A stretch of DNA of 64,000 nt from Massilia phyllostachyos (GTDB taxonomy: Bacteria > Pseudomonadota > Gammaproteobacteria > Burkholderiales > Burkholderiaceae_D), in assembly GCF_021044825.1 (NCBI RefSeq), contig NZ_JAJNOC010000001.1, positions 1,426,001 through 1,490,000 of the forward strand, given 5' to 3'. The notes beneath the pieces were generated by a model. It was not told the DNA's origin and ran no database searches. It saw nothing but the letters and a program-made list of their open reading frames with translations. The position numbers were made by a program, and so were the translations under genes. This document shows, piece after piece, positions 15,998 to 24,329 of the stretch. Every line of letters begins with the position of its first letter. Position 1 is the first letter of the stretch.

Positions 15998-16672
15998 TTA
16001 CTTACGGTTGCGCCGACGGACGAGGGCGAGAGCGCCAAGACCGAACAGAGCGATCGACGTAGGCTCCGGAATGGCAGCGACGTTTGCTACCCAGAACACA
16101 CGTTGATCTTGGGCGGTCATTTCGGTGAAGTCCGAACCTGTAGCGTTGAAGGCCCAACCCGAAGTGAGATTTCCATTATTCACGTGAAACGACAGGCCAG
16201 CAGCCAGCGTGGTCTCGGCCTTGCCATTGGAACCGGGATTGTTAAACCCGTTGTAGAGGTTGGTGTCTGCGGTGTTTAATGCAGTTTCTTTGGCAGTCGT
16301 GAATCCCCAGGAGCCATAGGTCGACGTGCGATACCAGTTCAGGCCGTTGGACCAATTCTGTGTTGTGCCATTGTTATCGCCGCTATGGTCGGCGTACAGG
16401 ATCTTGCTTGCCACATCCCACTCGCCCATTCCGACAACGGCATAGGCGCCAGCTGATGCATCCCACACGCCCATCGCTAGATAGTTGCCTTGACACGCGG
16501 ACAGGACGCTCGCCATCGATACGGCGAAGTTCGCACCAGTCCGCGAGCACTCGGTCCACCCCCAATTGGCAACCTGCGTATTGCTGACATTAGTTTGAAT
16601 ACCAGTTGGAATGGTGGCTGCAGAGGCGATGGTGGAGCAAGCGAGGAGAGCCGTAAGAATCATTTTTTTCAT
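15998..16672 (-). CDS. PEP-CTERM sorting-domain exported protein 2
   Basis: 224 residues. The signal peptide [18 protein letters not shown] is cut near residue 18; the middle is rich in Asn, Gly, Thr and Trp with two cysteines and no recognised enzyme motif. The C-terminus is IPEPTSIAL, a hydrophobic helix and RRRNRK, the exosortase sorting signal. It stands alone between the tRNA and a gene-poor stretch, with its own sigma-54 promoter 38 bases upstream. Likely secreted and linked to the extracellular matrix. Confidence 0.92.
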   Translation of the reverse strand: MKKMILTALLACSTIASAATIPTGIQTNVSNTQVANWGWTECSRTGANFAVSMASVLSACQGNYLAMGVWDASAGAYAVVGMGEWDVASKILYADHSGDNNGTTQNWSNGLNWYRTSTYGSWGFTTAKETALNTADTNLYNGFNNPGSNGKAETTLAAGLSFHVNNGNLTSGWAFNATGSDFTEMTAQDQRVFWVANVAAIPEPTSIALFGLGALALVRRRNRK

Positions 16673-16709
16673 CTTTTATATTCCCTAGTTAGTTTGAATC
16701 GGTATGCAG

Positions 16710-16725
16710 AGCAATATTTGTGCCA
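16710..16725 (-). promoter_or_regulatory. Sigma-54 (-24/-12) promoter of PEP-CTERM gene 2
   Basis: Read on the minus strand it is TGGCACAAATATTGCT: GG and GC ten bases apart, with the consensus TGGCAC and TTGC halves intact. The transcript would start near 16700, about 28 bases before the ATG. Confidence 0.9.
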
Positions 16726-17316
16726 AGCAATAAAATCAAAGATTTATGTAAAGAAACTTGCAAGGTTGTAAAAAAAATCGACACCGTATATAGCATTTCA
16801 CGTCCAAAGCACTGCCCCCTTTCGCTCCATGCTTAAGGATCCTAATCTCCGCCGCGAAGATTGCGAGCCACCACGTTCGACCCGATGCAGTCCTGCTACT
16901 TCAGTCGCGGTCGACGCGCGGTATGGAAGGAGATCGTCGCTGCGCTGCCACCGCCCGTCGTGCAGGCGACCGACCACATGACCGTCGAACTGCCGTGCGT
17001 CAGGTCGTGCACGACCATGTTATTCCCGTCCCTGACATCACCGCGGTGCAGCTGGCATCAGCACTAGCCGATGTCGGTGAACAGGCGCGCCCCTGTCCAT
17101 TTCGGACTCGACAGTTCCGTGCGTAGGCCCCTGCTATGACGTTTTCTGGTGGGGTAAGGAGCGGTGCTCAGACCAGCAGCTTGAGCCCTGCCGCCATGTT
17201 GCGACGTCAGCTTTACTTGCTGAAAGCACCGAAATCCAAGCTCAACGGAAACTATCGCCGAGCCAAGCGAAGCGCATGCATGGCATGCGGCCATCGGGCG
17301 CCAGGCGCGATACAGA
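16726..17316. other. Gene-poor stretch between PEP-CTERM gene 2 and gmhB
   Basis: The first 80 bases are AT-rich; the rest has several short frames on both strands, none with a ribosome site plus recognisable protein. It could hold the decayed remains of a gene, but I cannot name one. No tRNA or clear terminator was seen. Confidence 0.5.
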
Positions 17317-17886
17317 TCATGCTTGCCGGTCCTCTTCATGGCTGGCGATCAGCACTGCAGCGGCGTACAGGTCTGGCGCCATGCGGGTGGGGACGCGGCG
17401 CGGGCCGAGGCGCCATTCGGTCTCGTTGCCGTTGTCGATCAGGAGGGTGCGGCAGCCGGCGCGGTTGCCGGCCTCGACGTCGTGCAGGATGTCGCCGACC
17501 ATCCAGGAGGCGCGCAGGTCGATGCCGTGGTCGTGGGAGGCCTTGATCAGCATGCCGGGCGAAGGTTTGCGGCAGGCGCAGACCATGGCGTAGGCGCCGA
17601 CGGTGCCGAGCGGATGGTGGGGGCAATAGTAAAAACCGTCCATCGTCAGGTTCTCGCGGAACAGCAGGTCGGACAGGCGGTCGGCCACCGGGCCCATCGC
17701 GTCTTCGCCGAAGCAGCCGTGGGCAATGCCGGACTGGTTGGTGATGACGAAGAAGCGGTAGTCGAGCCGGGCCAGCAGCCGAAGCGCGGCGCCGGCGCCG
17801 CTCACCAGGCGTATGCGGCGCGGTTCGACGTTGTAGGGAAGGTCGTCGACCAGGGTGCCGTCCTTGTCGAGGAAGATGGCTTTCAT
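17317..17886 (-). CDS. gmhB: HAD-IIIA phosphatase, GmhB type (heptose bisphosphate phosphatase)
   Basis: 189 residues. HAD motif I is FLDKDGTLVDDLPYNVEP with nucleophile Asp7 and Asp9; ITNQSGIAHGCF is motif II; GDILHDVEAGNRAGCRT is motif IV. The zinc-binding insert of GmhB proteins is present as YYCPHHPLG followed by CACRKPSPGM. It removes a phosphate from D-glycero-D-manno-heptose 1,7-bisphosphate in the cytoplasm, for the LPS inner core. It lies downstream of two glycosyltransferases after a 129-base gap, fitting a role in surface glycan synthesis; a related histidinol- or sugar-phosphatase role is possible. Confidence 0.85.
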   Translation of the reverse strand: MKAIFLDKDGTLVDDLPYNVEPRRIRLVSGAGAALRLLARLDYRFFVITNQSGIAHGCFGEDAMGPVADRLSDLLFRENLTMDGFYYCPHHPLGTVGAYAMVCACRKPSPGMLIKASHDHGIDLRASWMVGDILHDVEAGNRAGCRTLLIDNGNETEWRLGPRRVPTRMAPDLYAAAVLIASHEEDRQA

Positions 17887-18015
17887 CCGCGCATTCCGTC
17901 CGGCCGGCCCGTTGGGCGCGTGAGGCGCAGCAGTGTCGACCTGCACTGGTCTTGCCGATCGGGTCGAGCATGCAGGCGGGATGAATGCCGGATGGGCATG
18001 GCGATAGTCCTCTTG

Positions 18016-19272
18016 TCAGGAAGTGAGTGGATGGGCAGGCTGGCGGAGCTCGCACAGCGCCGCGCGATACAGGGCAAGCAACTGCGTGGCCTGGCTTCGC
18101 CAGGTATGGTGTTCGCAGGCGCGGCGGCGGCCGGCCTCTCCCATGGCGCGCGCCAGGCCGGGATGCCGGTGCAGCCGCGCCAGCCGGTCGGCCAACGCGT
18201 TCGCATCGCGCGACGGAATCAGGAAGCCGCTGCCGCCGTCGTCGACCAGCGCGCCGATATCGCCCAGCTCGGATGCGATGACGGGACGGGCGCAGGCCAT
18301 GGCTTCGATCAGCGCCATGCCGAACGGTTCGTACCAGGGCGTGGCGGCGCAGACGTCGGCGGCGGCGTAGAAGGCGCGCAGGCTGGCGCGCGGTTGCGGG
18401 CCGGCGAACTGCACGTGGGCGCCGACGCCCAGCTCGGAGGCGAGGTGGCCGAGACGGGCCAGCTCGACCCATTCGCCGGGGCCGCCGCCCACGACCAGCA
18501 GGCCGGCGTCGACGGCATGGCGCCGGCGCAGCAGGGAGACACCCTGGATCAGGGTATCGATGCCTTTGCGGGGCGCGACGCGGCCCAGGTACAGGACCAG
18601 GAAGCGTTCCTGGGCGAGCCCGAGGCTGGCGCGTGCCTCGGCCATGGGCTGGGGCCAGAGTTCTTCGGGCGCGAAGCCGCGCGGCGCGGGGACGACCCGT
18701 GCGGCTGCGATGCGGTACAGGCGCTCCAGCTGGCGGCTGTGCTGCGTGCCCGGCGACAGGATGCGGGCGGCAGCATGCAGCACCGGGGCGTGGGCGCCGT
18801 GAGGAGCGCGCAACCAGGATGGCGGTGCGCCGAACGTCTCCATGGCGAGCACGAAGGGAATGCCGCTTGCCTGCTGCAGGCGCAACGCGGTTTCCCCGGC
18901 GCGTAGGGACAGGGCATGGACGATGTCGAAGTCCGCGCCCTGTGACTGCGCGCAATCGCCGGGTGCTTTCCCACGCGGGCCGAGTGGCGCGTGGCGTGCC
19001 TGCCGGACCATGCGGCTTGCCGCCAGCGTCGACCCTGGTGTGCGCGAAGGGGCGGCGCCTGCCTCGCCCGCAACATCATCTGCCTCCGCGCCCGCGCGCC
19101 GGTCGGCCAGGTCGACGCTGTGACCCATACGTGTGAGCTGGAAAACGAGCCGGTCGAGGTGCACGGCGGCACTCTGCGCGGCCGGATCGTCCATTGCGAC
19201 GCCGGTGAGCATGGCGATGCGCAAGCGCGCCGGACCGTCGGCCGGACAGGTAGGGTCGAAAGCGGTTTGCAT
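18016..19272 (-). CDS. Glycosyltransferase family 4 (GT-B) protein
   Basis: 418 residues. The C-terminal half is a typical GT-B donor domain: FLVLYLGRVAPRKGIDTLI, then YEPFGMALIEAMACARPVI containing the EPFG...EA signature, then GGSGFLIPSRD. The N-terminal acceptor domain is less conserved and begins RLRIAMLTGVAMDD. It transfers a sugar from a nucleotide donor to a surface glycan at the cytoplasmic side of the membrane. It starts seven bases after the GT2 gene stops, so both are co-transcribed. Donor and acceptor are unknown. No strong ribosome site before the ATG at 19272. Confidence 0.87.
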   Translation of the reverse strand: MQTAFDPTCPADGPARLRIAMLTGVAMDDPAAQSAAVHLDRLVFQLTRMGHSVDLADRRAGAEADDVAGEAGAAPSRTPGSTLAASRMVRQARHAPLGPRGKAPGDCAQSQGADFDIVHALSLRAGETALRLQQASGIPFVLAMETFGAPPSWLRAPHGAHAPVLHAAARILSPGTQHSRQLERLYRIAAARVVPAPRGFAPEELWPQPMAEARASLGLAQERFLVLYLGRVAPRKGIDTLIQGVSLLRRRHAVDAGLLVVGGGPGEWVELARLGHLASELGVGAHVQFAGPQPRASLRAFYAAADVCAATPWYEPFGMALIEAMACARPVIASELGDIGALVDDGGSGFLIPSRDANALADRLARLHRHPGLARAMGEAGRRRACEHHTWRSQATQLLALYRAALCELRQPAHPLTS

Positions 19273-19279
19273 GGAAAGC

Positions 19280-20275
19280 TCAGGCGAAGCGGACGCGGTA
19301 GCGCAGCGCGCCGGTCAGGCGCCAGAACACCGCCAGCGGCGGCAGCAGGGCGGAGGTGAGGACCAGGTCCGCCACGTGCGCCGGCGTGTGCGCCACCCCG
19401 CGCAGCCGGTGCGCGCACAGGCGGATGGTGAGCAGCAGCCAGGCGGCGAACGCCAGCGTGGCGAAGATGGTGAGGCCCATCAGGAGGCAGGCCAGGCCCA
19501 GCAGCAGCACGGCGACGATGGCGTAGTGGTCCCAGCGCGGGCGCGGCTCGATCTTCTGGCGGTACAGGGCGGGGTGCTTCTTGTACAGCAGCGCGTCGAA
19601 CACCGCGTGGCGGATCTGCAGCAGGCTGGCGCCCCAGGGCGCCAGCCGCACCGGGTGCACCACCAGGGCGCGCGGCGCGCGCGCGATGGCGATGCCGTGT
19701 TCCAGCAGGCGGAAGTGCATGTCGGCGTCGCTGCCGCGCGGGACGCTGAAGCGCTCGTCGAAGCCCTCCAGGCGCTCCAGCACCGGCTTGCGCAAGAAGC
19801 AGTTGGCGCTGGTGAAGTCGGCCTCTTCGTGCACGCGCGCGCTGCGCTGCTGCTCGGTGGGGCGGGCCGGCACCGGCGTGCGGATGCGGCCGCAGACGAC
19901 GTCGACGCCGTCCTGGCATGCGGCCAGGCCCTCGGCCAGCCAGGTGGCTTCGGGCACGGCATCGTCGGTGGTGAAGGCGACGATGGGGGCGCGCGCCGCG
20001 CGCCAGCCGCGGTTGCGCGCCGAGGCCGGCCCGCTCGGCCCGGGATTGGCGACGTAGGACAGGCGCGGGCCGCGCTCGATGGTGCGGGTGCGCCAGCCGG
20101 CGACCAGGTGCAGGGTGTTGTGGTTGGGTTCGTCGTCGACGACGACGATTTCGAAGCGCGCCGGATCGAGCCCCTGGCGCATCAGGGCGTCCAGGTTGCG
20201 ATCGAGCAGGTCCATGCGGCCGCAGGCGGGCACCACCACCGAAACCGCGAGCGTTGCGTCATCCGTTGCAGGCAT
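19280..20275 (-). CDS. Glycosyltransferase family 2 with C-terminal membrane helices
   Basis: 331 residues from the ATG at 20275, which has GGAGG four bases upstream; the 50-codon upstream extension has no such support. It opens VSVVVPACGRMDLLDRNLDAL, followed by FEIVVVDDEPNH and FTTDDAVPEATWL with the metal-binding acidic residues of a GT-A fold. The C-terminal 70 residues hold two or three membrane helices, so it works at the inner membrane. First gene of the glycan operon GT2-GT4-(gmhB). Confidence 0.88.
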   Translation of the reverse strand: MPATDDATLAVSVVVPACGRMDLLDRNLDALMRQGLDPARFEIVVVDDEPNHNTLHLVAGWRTRTIERGPRLSYVANPGPSGPASARNRGWRAARAPIVAFTTDDAVPEATWLAEGLAACQDGVDVVCGRIRTPVPARPTEQQRSARVHEEADFTSANCFLRKPVLERLEGFDERFSVPRGSDADMHFRLLEHGIAIARAPRALVVHPVRLAPWGASLLQIRHAVFDALLYKKHPALYRQKIEPRPRWDHYAIVAVLLLGLACLLMGLTIFATLAFAAWLLLTIRLCAHRLRGVAHTPAHVADLVLTSALLPPLAVFWRLTGALRYRVRFA

Positions 20276-20429
20276 ATCCACCTCCGCGTTGGTCCGCCGC
20301 CCGGCGCCACGCGGGTCGCTTCGTGCGACGGCGGCGATGCGTTCGGGCAGGCGTGTTGAGTGCGGTTGGAGTGGGCGCCGAACGGTCGGGTTCCGTTGAG
20401 CCGATGCTGCTTGGAGGTGGATCAAGAAT

Positions 20430-20462
20430 CCGTGCGGGACGGCGCCTTGCCGGCCCGCACGG
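20430..20462 (-). terminator. Strong hairpin after the disordered-protein genes
   Basis: CCGTGCGGG and CCCGCACGG form a nine-base-pair GC stem 18 bases past the stop of the 20480-20812 gene. On the minus strand only ATTCTT follows, so the T-run is weak; it may work as a terminator or 3' stabiliser. Confidence 0.55.
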
Positions 20463-20479
20463 AGGAGAGGATGCGGCGG

Positions 20480-20812
20480 TCAGCCGCGCGAAAAGCCGGT
20501 ATCGTCGTCCATCTTGCGGTCGCCCGCCAGGCGGTTGGCGCCGGCCGGGCTCTTCGGCAGGCCGCCGCCCAGGTCGTTCGATTCGTGGACCGGATTCTTT
20601 TCGGCGTCCACGCTCTGGGCCGGCTGCCAGCCCGGGTTGTCGGCGCGCGGCCCGCTGTTGCCGGGGCTGCGCGGCAGGCCGCCGGACACGTCGTTCGACT
20701 GGTGCACTACCGGCGTGTCGGGCACCGGGGCCTTGCCCTCGCGTGCGGCGGCGTCGGTCTGCGAGCCCGCGCGGTCGGTGCTCGACCGGCCCTGCCGATC
20801 CTGGGCGCTCAT
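20480..20812 (-). CDS. Hydrophilic disordered protein with an internal repeat
   Basis: 110 residues, rich in Gly, Pro, Ser, Asp and Asn, with no cysteine, signal peptide or membrane helix. The motif HQSNDVSGGLPRSPGNSG recurs as HESNDLGGGLPKSPAGAN, so the protein is built from a duplicated unit. It overlaps the upstream gene by four bases (ATGA). The composition is that of a stress or desiccation-type disordered protein; the function is not known to me. Confidence 0.7.
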   Translation of the reverse strand: MSAQDRQGRSSTDRAGSQTDAAAREGKAPVPDTPVVHQSNDVSGGLPRSPGNSGPRADNPGWQPAQSVDAEKNPVHESNDLGGGLPKSPAGANRLAGDRKMDDDTGFSRG

Positions 20813-21447
20813 GGCCGGCTCCTTTTCACGTTCGGACCGATCGCCATGCCGGTGCCTTCGCCATGCGTGTCGCTTTGCCGGTTGCCGGGGCCCGCCTGCG
20901 CCTGGTAAGTGCCGGGCGGCGCGTCATGGTGGCGGCCCAGCGAGCCGCCCTGCAACTCGGGTTGGGCGGTATGTTGCGGGTTCATCCCGCCGGTGGTCTG
21001 GCTGTTGCCCGCGTGTGGGTGGACGTCGGTGCCCGAATGGCTGTCCCGATGCCCGACCGGCTGCTCCAGCAGGCCCCAGGCCCCCGAATGCTGTTCCATC
21101 TGGCGCTGGTGGCTGTCGGTGATGCCTTGTTGCGCGCCGGAGCCGCCGGTCTGCTGGCTCTGCAGCGACCCGCCCGGCAGGTCGTCCGGCACGGCGCCCG
21201 CCAGCGTGGTTTCGTGATCCGAACGTGCGCCGTCCTCCGCGGCGACTTCCTGCCGGCCCATGCGCGACGGCGGTTGCGCGCCGCGCATCTCGTTCTCGCC
21301 ACGAATGTCCTGCTTCCGGCTGCTCTCTTGCGGATAGGTGTGGTCCAGCGGGCCGTCGGTGGTATTGCCCTTGGCGCCGGGTGTCCATTTTTCGTTGGCG
21401 CCGTTGTTCGTCTGGTTGTTCACTTCGCTGCGTTGGTTCGCATCCAT
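20809..21447 (-). CDS. Hydrophilic disordered protein
   Basis: 212 residues starting MDANQRSEVNNQTNNGANEK, very rich in Gln, Gly, His, Asn and Ser, with no hydrophobic core. GAGTCGACAT-type sequence precedes the start, with AAAGGAG about eight bases upstream. It is co-translated with the shorter disordered protein. Divergent from the KGG-motif stress gene, so the three may form a shared stress-response locus; this is inference from arrangement and composition. Confidence 0.7.
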   Translation of the reverse strand: MDANQRSEVNNQTNNGANEKWTPGAKGNTTDGPLDHTYPQESSRKQDIRGENEMRGAQPPSRMGRQEVAAEDGARSDHETTLAGAVPDDLPGGSLQSQQTGGSGAQQGITDSHQRQMEQHSGAWGLLEQPVGHRDSHSGTDVHPHAGNSQTTGGMNPQHTAQPELQGGSLGRHHDAPPGTYQAQAGPGNRQSDTHGEGTGMAIGPNVKRSRP

Positions 21448-21510
21448 GTCGACTCCTTTCGTTGCACAGGGAAGCGCGCCTGCGCCCCTGAAAGAGTCAT
21501 GATGCGCGCT

Positions 21511-21646
21511 GTCCTACGCTTTCAGTATAGGAAGACGTAGGGGGGCCCTGTAGGACTGTTACTGATGGCTTTGTTGACTACTGGAAGTATATTTTCACTG
21601 GTGCATTTTCTGTCGCGCGAATTCCTACAAAGTCATCTGAAAGCGT
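21511..21646. promoter_or_regulatory. Divergent control region with inverted CTGAAAGCGT motifs
   Basis: The decamer CTGAAAGCGT occurs at 21637-21646 on the plus strand, facing the KGG gene, and at 21516-21525 on the minus strand, facing the disordered-protein genes. GTCCTAC at 21511-21517 is matched by GTAGGAC at 21550-21556. The arrangement suggests one regulator acting on both directions. Confidence 0.4.
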
Positions 21647-21761
21647 CCTATACCCTCATCCAATTGCGCTGCCTAAGATGATTTTGCGCTCACTCAGCGG
21701 AGCGACGGAGCATCCTGCCGCAGGACGCGGCGGTTTATAAGTGAACAGGGAGAAAATCATC

Positions 21762-22076
21762 ATGGCCTCAGGTAATCAAGGTAACAAGCAGGGTAGCAAC
21801 CAGGGCGGCAACAGCCAGAGCAGCGGCACCCGCAATCGCGGCTTCGCTTCGATGGATCCGGCCCGCCAGCGTGAAATCGCCAGCCAGGGCGGCAAGGCGG
21901 CCCACGCCAAAGGCACTGCCCACGAATTCACCTCGGAAGAGGCACGCCGTGCCGGCAGCATGAGCCATGGCAACCGACAGTCGGCCAGCACCGGTTCGGG
22001 CGGCCCGTCGCGCGCCGCCTCGTCCAAGGGCGGCCGCGCTTCGCAGGGCGGCAACCGCGGCGGCTCGAAAGAGTAA
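21762..22076 (+). CDS. KGG-motif stress-induced protein
   Basis: 104 residues. The core FASMDPARQREIASQGGKAAH followed by FTSEEARRAGSMSHG is the KGG repeat of the YciG/Con-10 family of small hydrophilic stress proteins. The remainder is Gly/Ser/Asn-rich low complexity. GGGAG precedes the ATG at 21762 by about nine bases; the GTG at 21741 is less likely. Members are induced by general stress or stationary phase; the molecular role is undefined. Confidence 0.85.
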   Translation: MASGNQGNKQGSNQGGNSQSSGTRNRGFASMDPARQREIASQGGKAAHAKGTAHEFTSEEARRAGSMSHGNRQSASTGSGGPSRAASSKGGRASQGGNRGGSKE

Positions 22077-22123
22077 GCCGGCTTGCGCCGCTGCCGCATG
22101 ACGGCCGGGCGCGGTGGAAGTGG

Positions 22124-22153
22124 AACGGGGAGCGCAGGCTTCCCGTTTTGTTT
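22124..22153 (+). terminator. Intrinsic terminator after the KGG gene
   Basis: AACGGGGA and TCCCGTT form the stem, followed by TTGTTT. Confidence 0.65.
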
Positions 22154-22219
22154 CTATTTGGATCGGGGATGCGGTAGAATCGCTGCGCCTTTTTCAACCT
22201 TTTCCCTAGGATCCAAGTC

Positions 22220-22624
22220 GTGAAATCTGCGGTCATTCGTGAAGTCAAGAGCATGTCCATGTCGTGCGACAAGGTCGGCAACCTGTTGCTGGTCAAGTTC
22301 ACTGCGCAGGGCGCGAGCGATGTGTGCATCCAGGTGCCGGCCAACATCGTGTTCTGGCTGCTCAAGCACCTGCCCGTCAACCAGGATCCGCGCCTGCAGC
22401 CGCCGCCGGCTCCCTCGCCGATCACGCAGCAGGATTGGGACAATCCCTACACCCCGCGTGCGCAATACGTGCAGTGCAAGGAAATGCCGGGCAAGCTGCG
22501 CATGACCTTCGTCTCGAACGCCAAGGAAGACCTGGTGGTGGTGCTGGACCGCAGCAACGTCGAGCTGATGCGCCAGGTGATGATCGCCTACACCAAGGAC
22601 CTGATCGATCTCGACGCGCAGTAA
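22220..22624 (+). CDS. Conserved-looking hypothetical protein
   Basis: 134 residues from a GTG at 22220 with AGGA upstream. It begins MKSAVIREVKSMSMSCDKVG and alternates short beta-like stretches (NLLLVKFTAQGA, VCIQVPANIVFWLL, KLRMTFVSNAK, LVVVLDRSNVELM) with a Pro-rich insert (LQPPPAPSP). It has three cysteines, no signal peptide and no membrane segment, so it should be a small cytoplasmic alpha/beta protein. I do not recognise the family. It stands alone between the KGG and M14 genes. Confidence 0.75.
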   Translation: MKSAVIREVKSMSMSCDKVGNLLLVKFTAQGASDVCIQVPANIVFWLLKHLPVNQDPRLQPPPAPSPITQQDWDNPYTPRAQYVQCKEMPGKLRMTFVSNAKEDLVVVLDRSNVELMRQVMIAYTKDLIDLDAQ

Positions 22625-22723
22625 GAATTCCGTCGCGGCGCCGGGGAAGGGCAGGCCCGCTGCCTTATGATTGCCGGTAGCCGCGCACGCAGCGCCACGC
22701 TTCAGCTTTCACAAGGATCAGCC

Positions 22724-23845
22724 ATGCCCATCAAAATCAGCCAGACCTTCGACTCCGGCGCCATCGACGTCGTCGACGCCAGCAACCCGAAACAGATCGA
22801 CCTGAAACTGCGCAAGGATTCGCACGCCGACATCCACCAGTGGTTCCATTTCCGCCTGCAGGGCGCGCGCGGCCAGGCCTGCACGATCCGCTTCCTGAAC
22901 GCCGGCCAGGCGACCTATCCGAAGGGCTTCGAGGATTACCAGGTCGCGGCCAGCTACGACACCGAAAACTGGTTCCGGGTGCCGACCAGCTTCGACGGCC
23001 AGGTGATGACGGTCAACCACACGCCCGAACTCGACAGCATCTACTACGCCTACTTCGAGCCCTACACCTGGGAGCGCCACCTGCGCCTGCTCGGCGAAGT
23101 CGCCGAGAACCCGATCGCGCGCGTGCACGACATCGGGACCACCATCGACGGCCGCGACATGAACCTGGTCGTGATCGGCAACCCGCAGGCGGAAAAGAAG
23201 ATCTGGGTGATCGCGCGCCAGCACCCGGGCGAAACGATGGCCGAATGGTTCGTCGAAGGCATGATGGATGCGCTGCTCGACGACGCCAACCCGGTGGCGC
23301 GCAAGCTCTTGCAGCGCGCCGTGTTCTACATCGTGCCGAACATGAACCCGGACGGCTCGGTGCGCGGCAACCTGCGCACCAATGCCGCCGGCGCCAACCT
23401 GAACCGCGAGTGGATGACCCCGACGCCCGAGCGCAGCCCGGAAGTGCTGTGTGTGAAGGAGAAGATTCACGAAACCGGTGTCGACATGTTCTTCGACATC
23501 CATGGCGACGAAGCCTTGCCCTACAACTTCGTGGCCGGCAGCGAGATGCTGGCCGACTTCACCCCGGAGCGCCTGCAGGAGCAGAACGCTTTCATCGAGC
23601 GCTACATCGCGGCCAGCCCGGACTTCCAGAAAGTCTATGGCTATGCGGCCAGCAAGTACAACGAGGAACTCCTGACCCTGGCCTCGAAGTACATCGGCCA
23701 CACCTTCAAGTGCCTGTCGCTGACCCTGGAGATGCCGTTCAAGGACAACGCCAACCTGCCCGACCCGCACACCGGCTGGAACGGCGCGCGCAGCGCGGCC
23801 CTCGGCGCGGCGATCCTGCAGCCGATCCTGCAGACCCTCGACTGA
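22724..23845 (+). CDS. M14-family zinc carboxypeptidase (cytosolic type)
   Basis: 373 residues. The N-terminal 120 residues form the beta-sandwich found in cytosolic carboxypeptidases of the Nna1/AGBL group (M14D). The catalytic domain has zinc ligands His167 and Glu170 in RQHPGETMAEW, the substrate-binding NMNPDGSVRGNLRTN and NLNREW, zinc ligand His260 in FFDIHGDEA, and the general base Glu336 in LSLTLEMPF. No signal peptide. Start at 22724 with AAGGA upstream. It is followed after ten bases by the CYTH gene and then the serine hydrolase, probably one operon. Confidence 0.9.
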   Translation: MPIKISQTFDSGAIDVVDASNPKQIDLKLRKDSHADIHQWFHFRLQGARGQACTIRFLNAGQATYPKGFEDYQVAASYDTENWFRVPTSFDGQVMTVNHTPELDSIYYAYFEPYTWERHLRLLGEVAENPIARVHDIGTTIDGRDMNLVVIGNPQAEKKIWVIARQHPGETMAEWFVEGMMDALLDDANPVARKLLQRAVFYIVPNMNPDGSVRGNLRTNAAGANLNREWMTPTPERSPEVLCVKEKIHETGVDMFFDIHGDEALPYNFVAGSEMLADFTPERLQEQNAFIERYIAASPDFQKVYGYAASKYNEELLTLASKYIGHTFKCLSLTLEMPFKDNANLPDPHTGWNGARSAALGAAILQPILQTLD

Positions 23846-23855
23846 GGGGAGCGGC

Positions 23856-24329
23856 ATGGGCGTCGAAATCGAACGCAAGTTCCTGGTCCGCGGCGACGCC
23901 TGGCGCACGCTGGGCGCGGCGACCCTGCTGCGCCAGGGCTACCTGTGCGCGGACCCTGAGCGCACCGTGCGCGTGCGCATCGAGGGCGAGCAGGGCGTGC
24001 TCACGATCAAGAGCAAGAACGAGGGCGCCAGCCGCGGCGAATGGGAGTATCCGCTTCCCTTGCGGGATGCCGAGGAATTGCTCGACCGCCTGTGCGAACG
24101 CCCCCTCGTCGAAAAAATCCGGCGCCGCATCGACTACCAGGGGTTTACCTGGGAAGTCGACGAGTTCCTCGGCGAGAACGCCGGCCTGGTGGTGGCCGAG
24201 ATCGAGCTGCCGGCCGAAGACACCGCTTTCGAACGGCCCGAGTGGATCGGCCGGGAAGTCACGGGCGAGCGCCGCTACTACAACTCCAGCCTGATCAGGC
24301 TGCCTTTCTCGAAGTGGACCACCGCATGA
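23856..24329 (+). CDS. CYTH-domain protein (triphosphate tunnel enzyme)
   Basis: 157 residues beginning MGVEIERKFLV, the E-x-E-x-K signature of the CYTH superfamily, followed by alternating charged strands (TVRVRIEGEQGVLTIKSK; VEKIRRRIDY; WEVDEFLGEN; VVAEIELP). Such proteins bind a triphosphate in a beta-barrel tunnel with metal; most bacterial members of this size hydrolyse inorganic triphosphate. Start supported by GGGGAG. Its stop overlaps the start of the serine hydrolase gene (ATGA). Confidence 0.9.
   Translation: MGVEIERKFLVRGDAWRTLGAATLLRQGYLCADPERTVRVRIEGEQGVLTIKSKNEGASRGEWEYPLPLRDAEELLDRLCERPLVEKIRRRIDYQGFTWEVDEFLGENAGLVVAEIELPAEDTAFERPEWIGREVTGERRYYNSSLIRLPFSKWTTA

Noticed and set aside
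17064-17339. Minus-strand 91-codon frame before gmhB
   Set aside because: No ribosome site, no recognisable domain, and it overlaps the end of gmhB; treated as noise.
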